Shown here piece after piece: positions 21,625 through 28,816 of a stretch of 32,658 nucleotides of DNA. Below the pieces are notes generated by a model. It saw nothing but the letters and a program-made list of their open reading frames with translations, had not been told where the DNA came from and did not search any database. Numbering within the stretch: the first letter of the stretch is position 1; every line of letters starts with the position of its first letter. The DNA comes from Candidatus Staskawiczbacteria bacterium (GTDB lineage Bacteria > Patescibacteriota > Minisyncoccia > Minisyncoccales > Staskawiczbacteraceae): assembly GCA_903854535.1 (NCBI GenBank), contig CAINWR010000003.1, positions 1 to 32,658 on the forward strand. Reading direction: 5' to 3'. The position numbers and the translations under genes were made by a program.

Positions 21625-23650
21625 AATGTACTAATATTGTTTGAGATTGTTTGCTAGAGGAGGCGGTTATTTGATAATCGCCTTTTTCTTTTGGCGTGAA
21701 TTCTACTTTTGTACCGGTGCCAATAGTCTGCCAAGTTTTACTTTCTAAACTTTTTATTTTCCATATAACAGATTCTTTAGCTTGTAGAAAAAGTTTTGAA
21801 TTTTGGTCAAATGCAAAAACATCATTATCGTGTGGATTTAAAATTAATTCATTGTCTTGATTTATAATAATATTTTGCGCATATTCAAAATTATCTTCAA
21901 TTAATCCGTATTGTATATTATTAATATTTTTACCCGCCTTGTCGCGAGGCAGGAATTCTATAATATCTTTAAAATCAAATTTAGAATTTAAATTATAATT
22001 TGAAGCAAGCATTAATTGCATTATTTGATTCCATATTTTTCCTGCTCCAATTTGCCCAGAAACCCCATCAGTTGCAGAATTATCGGCATTTCCAACCCAA
22101 ACAGCTACTAAAAAATCTGGAGTATATCCAACTATCCAGCTGTCTCTAAAATCAAGTGTGGTACCAGTTTTTAAAGCATAATTTTGGCTTTGTAAATTAA
22201 GATCGCTTTTAGCTCCAAATTGGTCAATGCTAGTTTTTCTATCAGATAATATTTTGTTTATTAATTCAACATAAGCTTTTTGAGAGACTTCTTTGTTTGT
22301 GTAAGGAAAATAAATTTCATTTAAATTTTTATCATCAAATAATTCTAATTCATTTAACATCCCTTGTTTTGGAAAAATAGAAGAATAATGTGCTAAATCA
22401 AGCAAACTCATTTCTAAAGAACCCAAAGCAATTCCAATTTGATATTGGCCAATTGCTTGTGGAGGAGTATAATTTAATTTTTTTATTAAAAAATTAGTAA
22501 AATTATCTAAGCCAACAAATTCCAATGCTTTAACCGCAAGAGTGTTAATACTATTTGAAAGACCATAATGAGCTGTTATTAAGCCCCTATATTTATTATC
22601 AGAATTTGTAGGATAAATAGAATATCCATCTTCTGTTGAATATTTATATTCTCTATCATCAATTAAGGTATAAGGCCTCATTCCTTTTTCAAATCCTAAA
22701 AGATATATAAAAGGCTTTACTGTAGATCCTATTTGTCTTGGAACTTGTGCCATATTTATTTGATATCCGTCAGAGTTGGAAGATGGGTCGGGAGATCCAA
22801 TCATAGAAAGTATTTGATTGCTAGGCAGTGATAAAACAATTACAGATGCGTTTTTTGCTTTTTTAGTTTTTAAAATTTCTATATTTTGCAAAACTATTTC
22901 TCTAATTTTATTGTTTAATTCATTATCAATAGAAATTTTTATATCTTTTGTAATGTTACTTTTTAAATATGAAGTTAATTCTAAAATAGGTTTATTAGAA
23001 TCCAAAAAATTTGATAAATTTTTTTGATAGTCTTTTGACGGGTTTGAATTTGTGGGGCTGTTTATGGTAAGTAAAAGTTGATTAATTTGTTCTGGCGTTA
23101 AATTTTCGGGATTTGAATTAAAATATCCATAACTTGCTGATTTTAAGCCTTGTAATTGATTACCAAAATATACAGAATTAATATACATTTGCAATATTTT
23201 TTCTTTGCTGTTAAATGTTTCTAAAGCTAATGTGTAAAAAGCTTCTTTAAATTTATTACTTAAAGTCCTTTGATTTTCTTTAGACAAAATTGTTTTTGCT
23301 AATTGTTGAGTAATGGTACTAGAACCTTGTCTTTGCGAAAGTCCAATTTTATTTAAGGCTACCTGTGATATTCCCAAAAAATTAAAACCAAAATGCCAAT
23401 AGAAATATTTATCTTCTTTTTGTAAAAGTGCATTTTTAAAATTATCAGGCACAGAGTCTAAATATGGGGCATAATTTCCCTTAGTATTTTTTTGCGAGAA
23501 AATAATATTATTATTTCTATCAATTATTGAGAAAGATTGATTTGCTTGATATATTGTTTGCATTTGTGAATTTAAAAATCCCAAAACAAAAATCCCCACT
23601 AGAAGTAGTAGTCCCAAAATACCAAATGCAATTTTGAAATTTATTTTCAT
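21608..23650 (-). CDS. pbpC: Penicillin-binding protein 1C
   Basis: GT51 motifs (QKEDKYFYWHFG, GSSTITQQLAK), transpeptidase STVK, SNS, KTGTT, C-terminal BiPBP_C-like domain. Confidence 0.92.
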   Translation of the reverse strand: MKINFKIAFGILGLLLLVGIFVLGFLNSQMQTIYQANQSFSIIDRNNNIIFSQKNTKGNYAPYLDSVPDNFKNALLQKEDKYFYWHFGFNFLGISQVALNKIGLSQRQGSSTITQQLAKTILSKENQRTLSNKFKEAFYTLALETFNSKEKILQMYINSVYFGNQLQGLKSASYGYFNSNPENLTPEQINQLLLTINSPTNSNPSKDYQKNLSNFLDSNKPILELTSYLKSNITKDIKISIDNELNNKIREIVLQNIEILKTKKAKNASVIVLSLPSNQILSMIGSPDPSSNSDGYQINMAQVPRQIGSTVKPFIYLLGFEKGMRPYTLIDDREYKYSTEDGYSIYPTNSDNKYRGLITAHYGLSNSINTLAVKALEFVGLDNFTNFLIKKLNYTPPQAIGQYQIGIALGSLEMSLLDLAHYSSIFPKQGMLNELELFDDKNLNEIYFPYTNKEVSQKAYVELINKILSDRKTSIDQFGAKSDLNLQSQNYALKTGTTLDFRDSWIVGYTPDFLVAVWVGNADNSATDGVSGQIGAGKIWNQIMQLMLASNYNLNSKFDFKDIIEFLPRDKAGKNINNIQYGLIEDNFEYAQNIIINQDNELILNPHDNDVFAFDQNSKLFLQAKESVIWKIKSLESKTWQTIGTGTKVEFTPKEKGDYQITASSSKQSQTILVHFILQP

Positions 23651-23719
23651 TTAACTTTCAAATTCATTTAATCATAATATCATATGCAAGCGCAAAAAAA
23701 CAACCGATATTTCGGCTTT

Positions 23720-23761
23720 TAGAAAAATTGAAGGGGCTAAGCAAATTGCTGTCGCCCCTTT
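23720..23761 (-). terminator. Terminator of minus-strand mini-gene 2
   Basis: AAGGGGC gac AGCAA t TTGCT ta GCCCCTT (23731-23760) then CAATTTTT on minus strand. Confidence 0.75.
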
Positions 23762-23808
23762 ATGAAAAATGGATACGAAAGAGCAGATCAATGGCCTCTT
23801 GGTTTTTG

Positions 23809-24017
23809 TGAGAAGTTACGGCCATCTTCTCAACCTGTTTATATTCTACCCAAACAGGAAAATGGCTTATGACAATCAATCTTTGATTGTCAAAAATCCA
23901 ATCCGACGCTTCCATGCGTCGTGGGAGTTCAACGACTCCCATGGCCACTTTAACGCCACCCAAGTGGTGTTTTCCTCGCAGTATCCTGCGAGGATTGGGA
24001 TGAACCGCGTGATGCGG
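23809..24017 (-). ncRNA. Candidate structured RNA: run of eight perfect stem-loops (may be wholly or partly coding)
   Basis: TGAGAAG/CTTCTCA, CCTGTTT/AAACAGG, GACAATCAA/TTGATTGTC, CGACGC/GCGTCG, TGGGAGT/ACTCCCA, CCACTT/AAGTGG, TCCTCGCAG/CTGCGAGGA, CCGC/GCGG in sequence. Confidence 0.45.
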
Positions 24018-24103
24018 AACAATCCGATGGCCACCGGTCGCCCTTCTTTCCCAATGTATTTGAACGAAGGAACGAATGCCTGGGTCACGATTTTCTTCAT
24101 CAT
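23876..24103 (-). CDS. Orphan SD-led small ORF (75 aa), possibly frameshifted relative to overlapping minus ORF 23760-23963
   Basis: AGGAGG (24110-24115) 6 nt before ATGATG; MMKKIVTQAFVPSFKYIGKEGRPVAIGLFRITRFIPILAGYCEENTTWVALKWPWESLNSHDAWKRRIGFLTIKD. Confidence 0.45.
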   Translation of the reverse strand: MMKKIVTQAFVPSFKYIGKEGRPVAIGLFRITRFIPILAGYCEENTTWVALKWPWESLNSHDAWKRRIGFLTIKD

Positions 24104-24182
24104 GGCAATCCTCCTATGGAAATAGTAGAGAGAACGGCTTGCCACAACCGTGCCCTCAAAACCGGAAATTCACTATATTTTA

Positions 24183-24211
24183 ATTATAGCATAATCAAGC
24201 AAGCTTGTCAA
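24183..24211 (-). promoter_or_regulatory. Perfect consensus sigma70-type promoter for minus-strand mini-gene 2
   Basis: Minus strand TTGACA-17 nt-TATAAT with TGc extended -10. Confidence 0.9.
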
Positions 24212-24273
24212 GTAGGCAAGCTCAAAATAAAGAGTTATAATACATCTATATAAAAATTAAAAATTAATTTTTT

Positions 24274-25305
24274 ATGGATACAAATAAATTAGAACAAATT
24301 GCAAAATTGTTGGTGGCCCCTGGTAAGGGGATTTTGGCAGCTGATGAGAGTTTGAGTACAATTGAAAAACGTTTTATATTATTAGGAATAGAAAATACAG
24401 AAGAAAATCGTAGAGTTTATAGACAAATGCTTTTTACAACACCTGCAATTGAAGAGTATATAAGTGGAGTAATTTTATTTGAAGAAACTTTATATCAGAC
24501 TCTTCATGGCGCTGAAGGTGAGAAAACAATTTTGTTCCCAGATTTTTTAATTGGTAGAAAGATTATTCCGGGAATTAAAGTGGATCAAGGCTTACAAGAT
24601 TTTGAAGGAAGTGAGGTAGAGAAAATAACAAAAGGCATTGAGACTTTGCAGGAAAGATTAATTGATTATGCAAAATCTGGAGCTAAATTTACCAAATGGC
24701 GAGCTGTTTTTACAATTAAAGATGAAGCAATGCCAACAGATGCTTGTATTTTAGAAAATGCAAAACTTCTAGCAAAATATGCTTTATTCGCCCAAGAGGT
24801 AGGTTTGGTGCCAATAGTTGAGCCAGAAGTTTTAGTGGAAGGAAGTCACACAATTGATAAATGTAAAGAAGTTACAGAGAGAGTTTTAAAGGTTGTTTTT
24901 GAAGAGTTAAAGGAAAAAGAAATATATTTTCCAGGAATGATTTTAAAACCAAATATGATTTTACCTGGTAAAGATTGTATTGATCAATCAAATTCTAAAG
25001 AAGTAGCAGAAAAAACTTTAGAAGTTTTAGAAAGATGTGTACCAGATGAAGTGGCAGGAATTGTATTTTTATCTGGTGGGCAGAGCGATGAAGATGCAAC
25101 TTTAAATTTAAATGAAATTGTAAAATTAGCACAAAAAAGTGGAAAGAACCTTTGGCCAATTACTTTTTCCTATGGAAGAGATTTGCAAGATAGTCCTATA
25201 AAAGTTTGGCAAGGCAAAGAAGAAAATATTTTATTAGCAAGAAGTGAATTTTATAAAAAAGCCAAAGAAAATAGCTTAGCCTCTCAAGGAAAATATTTAA
25301 ATTAA
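24274..25305 (+). CDS. Class I fructose-bisphosphate aldolase
   Basis: LVAPGKGILAADESLSTIEKRF, GVILFEETLYQ, GAKFTKWRAVFTI, VPIVEPEVL, GMILKPNM. Confidence 0.95.
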   Translation: MDTNKLEQIAKLLVAPGKGILAADESLSTIEKRFILLGIENTEENRRVYRQMLFTTPAIEEYISGVILFEETLYQTLHGAEGEKTILFPDFLIGRKIIPGIKVDQGLQDFEGSEVEKITKGIETLQERLIDYAKSGAKFTKWRAVFTIKDEAMPTDACILENAKLLAKYALFAQEVGLVPIVEPEVLVEGSHTIDKCKEVTERVLKVVFEELKEKEIYFPGMILKPNMILPGKDCIDQSNSKEVAEKTLEVLERCVPDEVAGIVFLSGGQSDEDATLNLNEIVKLAQKSGKNLWPITFSYGRDLQDSPIKVWQGKEENILLARSEFYKKAKENSLASQGKYLN

Positions 25306-25317
25306 ATATAAATTACT

Positions 25318-26517
25318 TTGATTTTATCTAAAAAAGCAACAATTTTGTTTACAGTTTTTGTAGATATTTTGGGACTGGGAATTGTAATTCCCATTTTGCC
25401 TTTTTATGTGCGAAGTTTTGGAGTTTCTGATTTTGGTATTACAATGTTATTTTCTATTTTTGCTTTGTGTTCTTTTATTTCTGCTCCATTTCTGGGAGCT
25501 TTATCAGATAGAATCGGAAGGCGACCTGTATTAATAATAAGTATAGCTAGCACTGCTTTTGGTTGGGTTATTTTTGCTTTAGCTAAAAGTCCTATTTTTC
25601 TATTTTTAGGAAGAATAATTGATGGATCTGCTGCTGGAAATTTTTCTACAGCACAAAGTTATTTATCAGATTTATCTAAAACTGATAAAGAAAGAACAGC
25701 TAATTTGGGTTTGATTGGAGCTATGTTTGGAATTGGTTTTATAATTGGCCCAATGCTTGGCGGTTTACTTGGTGGCATAAATCACACTTTGCCTTTTTGG
25801 ACTGTAGCAGTTTTAGCTACAATCAATACAATTTTAGCATATTTTAATTTGCCTGAAACTCATTTTCCCAAAAAATTTAAAAATAGCAAATTACAGATAA
25901 ATCCATTTAAGCCAATATTAAAGGCTATTTTTGATAAAATACTTTTGCCTGGATATATAGTCTGGTTTTTGTTTAGTTTGGCTGTATCAGCACAGCAAGC
26001 AGTTTTTGCAATTTATTTATTGCGCGCCTTTAATTATGGAGAATTTGCTGTAGGAATAATTTTAACTATAATGGGAGTTGTGATTGCAATTAATCAAGGT
26101 TTTTTGCTTAAAAAGTTTTGGATTAAGAATTTTAAAGAACCTGATTTGGAAATATATTTATTTTTATTTTTTGGTTTGGGATTTTTATTAATATCTTTTT
26201 CAAATTTTGTTTTGTTTATAATTGGAATTATTTTAACAACTTTTGGGCAATCAGTTTTACGGGTGGTAATGACAAGCCAAATGGTTTCAAAAGCAGGGTA
26301 TAAAAGGGGAGAGGTGCTGGGGGTTATGAATTCTGTAATGTCTTTAGGTATGATTATGGGGCCATTTTTAGGAGGAATTTTAATTGTCTATAATATAGGA
26401 GCACCTTTTGTGCTAGCATTTTTATTATGCTTAATTAGTTTTGTGATTTTGTTTATAAATAATAAGAAATCACAAAAAATCATAGATAATAACCCACCTG
26501 TTAATTTCCCAATTTAA
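25318..26517 (+). CDS. MFS transporter (TetA-like)
   Basis: VDILGLGIVIPILPFYVRSFGVS, GALSDRIGRRPVLI motif, 12-TM pattern; TTG start. Confidence 0.88.
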   Translation: MILSKKATILFTVFVDILGLGIVIPILPFYVRSFGVSDFGITMLFSIFALCSFISAPFLGALSDRIGRRPVLIISIASTAFGWVIFALAKSPIFLFLGRIIDGSAAGNFSTAQSYLSDLSKTDKERTANLGLIGAMFGIGFIIGPMLGGLLGGINHTLPFWTVAVLATINTILAYFNLPETHFPKKFKNSKLQINPFKPILKAIFDKILLPGYIVWFLFSLAVSAQQAVFAIYLLRAFNYGEFAVGIILTIMGVVIAINQGFLLKKFWIKNFKEPDLEIYLFLFFGLGFLLISFSNFVLFIIGIILTTFGQSVLRVVMTSQMVSKAGYKRGEVLGVMNSVMSLGMIMGPFLGGILIVYNIGAPFVLAFLLCLISFVILFINNKKSQKIIDNNPPVNFPI

Positions 26518-26537
26518 AATTTAAGTAATTTAATGGC

Positions 26538-26561
26538 AAAAATCCCCATTAGGGGATTTTT
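26538..26561. terminator. Bidirectional terminator between MFS gene and hsp20
   Basis: AAAAATCCCC atta GGGGATTTTT. Confidence 0.9.
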
Positions 26562-26573
26562 GATTAATAAATT

Positions 26574-26993
26574 TTATTTGACCTTAACTTTTACCTTGGC
26601 CAAAGATTTCTTCTCTAGTTTTGGTAATGTGATTTTTAAGATTCCTTTATCATATTCAGCATCAATGGAATCTTCTTTAACTGCAGTAGGAAGTCTTATT
26701 ATTCTTTCAAAAGACCCAGATCTAATTTCTTTTTTCCAGTAACCCTTGCCTTTGTCTTCAGTTTTTTCTTCTACATGGCCTGCAACCTTTAAAATCCCAT
26801 CTTCAACAGAAACATCAATTTTCTCCGGGTCAAAATTAGGGATGCTTACTTCAGCTACAACATCTTTATCTGTTTCGTAAACATCTATTGCCGGTTTGGA
26901 AATTTCTGATCTTGGGAAGACAGGCATAAGCCAGTTGTCATTGTCAAATGGATCTTCCTGGTCAAAAAATGATTTAAAAGGTATAAGTGACAT
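26574..26993 (-). CDS. hsp20: Hsp20/alpha-crystallin small heat shock protein
   Basis: PAIDVYETDKDVVAEVSIPNFDPEKIDVSVEDGILKVAG...SFERIIRLPTAVKEDSIDAEYDKGILKITLPK. Confidence 0.95.
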   Translation of the reverse strand: MSLIPFKSFFDQEDPFDNDNWLMPVFPRSEISKPAIDVYETDKDVVAEVSIPNFDPEKIDVSVEDGILKVAGHVEEKTEDKGKGYWKKEIRSGSFERIIRLPTAVKEDSIDAEYDKGILKITLPKLEKKSLAKVKVKVK

Positions 26994-27125
26994 AAATTTT
27001 AATTTAAAGTTTAAAATTATATTTTTCCTGTCAACCGACAGGTAGGCGACCTTTATTTTCCTATATATTATATACGCAAAACAAATAAAAATTTTTTAAA
27101 TATTTGAATTTTAACCACAAATTTA

Positions 27126-27165
27126 CAACTACCTTGTTAGTACGATCGTATTGACAAGGTAGTTG
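27126..27165 (+). repeat. 40-bp palindrome B, copy 1, overlapping the -35 of the PaaX-like gene
   Basis: CAACTACCTTGT tag TACGATCGTA ttg ACAAGGTAGTTG; perfect 12-bp outer arms and 10-bp central palindrome. Confidence 0.95.
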
Positions 27166-27179
27166 GGTGGTAATAAAAT
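27151..27179 (+). promoter_or_regulatory. Promoter of PaaX/Cas2-like gene, predicting a leaderless mRNA
   Basis: TTGACA (27151-27156)-17 nt-TAAAAT (27174-27179), 6 nt before ATG at 27186. Confidence 0.75.
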
Positions 27180-27185
27180 TAAATT

Positions 27186-27764
27186 ATGCAAAGAAGATAT
27201 GGAGAAATTACAAAAGATATTTTATTGACAATGGCTACTGCTGGAATAATAACTGTGGCTGTAACTATGTCGCCCAATTTGTTATACAATATTACTAAAG
27301 AAATTATTAAAATTAAAAAGAAAGATTGGGTGCGTAAAAATGTCGATGCCGGGAGGTTGTCAAGATCTTTAATTGGTTTAAATAAAAATAAAATAATAAT
27401 TTTAAAAGAGAATAATGGAAAATTTATTGTAGAGCTTACAGAACGAGGTAAAAAAATTGTAAAAGAAATGCAGTATGAGGATATGAAAATAGAAAAACCG
27501 AATAAATGGGATAAAAAATGGAGAATAATAATTTTTGATATTCCAGAAGGACGAAGAAGAATGGCGCGCGATGCTTTACGAGATAAACTTAAAAAATTAG
27601 GGTTTTATTTAATACAAAAAAGTGTTTGGGTATATCCATATCCTTGTGAAAAGGAAATTCAGTTCTTATGTGAAATGTTTGAAATAAACCCTTATGTAAA
27701 TATTATAACTGCAGATAAAATATATAATGATGACATTGCAAGAGAATATTTTAGATTATCTTAA
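27186..27764 (+). CDS. PaaX-like winged-helix regulator with Cas2-like ferredoxin-fold domain
   Basis: N-terminal HTH-like region, then KWRIIIFDIPEGRRRMARDALRDKLKKLGFYLIQKSVWVYPYPCEKEI. Confidence 0.8.
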   Translation: MQRRYGEITKDILLTMATAGIITVAVTMSPNLLYNITKEIIKIKKKDWVRKNVDAGRLSRSLIGLNKNKIIILKENNGKFIVELTERGKKIVKEMQYEDMKIEKPNKWDKKWRIIIFDIPEGRRRMARDALRDKLKKLGFYLIQKSVWVYPYPCEKEIQFLCEMFEINPYVNIITADKIYNDDIAREYFRLS

Positions 27765-27794
27765 TTAAGTTATTTAAATTTTTTATATTTAACA

Positions 27795-27834
27795 CAACTA
27801 CCCAGTTATCACGATCGTACCGACAAGGTAGTTG
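27795..27834 (+). repeat. 40-bp palindrome B, copy 2, downstream of PaaX-like gene
   Basis: CAACTACCCAGTTATCACGATCGTACCGACAAGGTAGTTG; same length, 34/40 identical to copy 1. Confidence 0.93.
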
Positions 27835-27847
27835 TATAGGGATAGAA

Positions 27848-27877
27848 TAAAAAAAGAGCGGTTTGTGTTCCCGCTCT
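27848..27877 (-). terminator. Terminator of minus-strand mini-gene 3
   Basis: Minus strand AGAGCGG gaacacaaa CCGCTCT followed by T-tract. Confidence 0.9.
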
Positions 27878-27898
27878 AGTGGTTCCATTGGATGGAAA

Positions 27899-28105
27899 TT
27901 ACTTAATCCTTTTGAGATGACAAAGTTCTTTTCGGAACTCTTTTCGAAGAGAAGTAAATTCCAAAAGAAGCTCGTCAATCTCTGAGGCGGTTGCTAAGAG
28001 TTGCGATTTTCTTGGGTTGCGTAGCAACTTCACAGCCCAAGAACAAGCTTGAACCATGCGTCGCAAATCAGAAATTTCTGTTGTAACGCATTTTCCACTT
28101 AACAT
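27899..28105 (-). CDS. Orphan SD-led small protein (68 aa, helical, unknown)
   Basis: AAGGAG 7 nt before ATG; MLSGKCVTTEISDLRRMVQACSWAVKLLRNPRKSQLLATASEIDELLLEFTSLRKEFRKELCHLKRIK; own terminator. Confidence 0.65.
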   Translation of the reverse strand: MLSGKCVTTEISDLRRMVQACSWAVKLLRNPRKSQLLATASEIDELLLEFTSLRKEFRKELCHLKRIK

Positions 28106-28228
28106 TTGCCTTCTCCTTTTGGGAGGTAGTGTCGGGTTGAGCCAAAGTATGTTATATTAATATTGTCAAGAGTTGCGGGGATTTTGCTATTAAGGTAAAA
28201 TTAAATATTATAATTAATATATAAAAAT

Positions 28229-28627
28229 ATGAAAGGATTTAATGCAAATATAGAGCGAGAAACTTTAGAAAATAATAATTTTAGGAAAGTGCTTTATACA
28301 GGTAAGCATAGTCAATTAGTGCTTATGAGCTTAAAGTCAAAAGAGGAAATTGGTATGGAAGTGCATAATGAAAATGATCAATTTTTTAGATTTGAGCAAG
28401 GTCAAGGCAAAGTTATAATAGATGGCAATGAGTATGTAGTTCAAGATGGTTCTGTTATTGTTGTGCCTTCTGGAGCAGAGCATAATGTGATAAATACCTC
28501 TGAAACAGGAGATTTAAAACTTTATACAATTTACAGCCCAGCACATCACAAAGATCAAATTGTGCGTATTACTAAAGAAGAGGCAATAGCAAATGAAGCA
28601 GAATTTGATGGCCAAACAACTGAGTAA
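28229..28627 (+). CDS. Cupin-domain protein
   Basis: GMEVHNENDQFFRFEQGQGKVIIDGNEYVVQDGSVIVVPSGAEHNVIN. Confidence 0.88.
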   Translation: MKGFNANIERETLENNNFRKVLYTGKHSQLVLMSLKSKEEIGMEVHNENDQFFRFEQGQGKVIIDGNEYVVQDGSVIVVPSGAEHNVINTSETGDLKLYTIYSPAHHKDQIVRITKEEAIANEAEFDGQTTE

Positions 28628-28654
28628 TTAATTTTTGCTTGGCAGTAATTTTTA

Positions 28655-28792
28655 CTCGAAAACAAATTTTAGTCGGCACCGGTGTTGAAATTTTCCAGCG
28701 AAAATTTCACACCTCATTCTCGGCAATTTTTCTCGCTTTGCGAGACCATGCAAAAATTGCCTCCGAAGGTGCCTTTAAAATTTATTTTCTCG
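28655..28792. repeat. 138-bp structured intergenic repeat, copy 2 (type I)
   Basis: 136/138 identical to 323-460; differences G327->A28659 and C407->T28739. Confidence 0.95.
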
Positions 28793-28816
28793 TAAATTAT
28801 TGCTTTGTATATTTAT

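Noticed and set aside
23769-24125. 118-aa plus-strand ORF over mini-gene 2
   Set aside because: No promoter or SD on plus strand; open because of the higher GC; promoter, SD and terminator all point to the minus strand
27186-27764. Orphan CRISPR Cas2
   Set aside because: The Cas2-like part follows an N-terminal HTH-like region as in PaaX-type regulators; no cas1, no CRISPR array, flanking palindromes occur only twice and are not spacer-separated
28141-28170. Full promoter for mini-gene 3
   Set aside because: TTGACA is clear on the minus strand at 28164-28169, but no convincing -10 at 16-18 nt; left as -35 only
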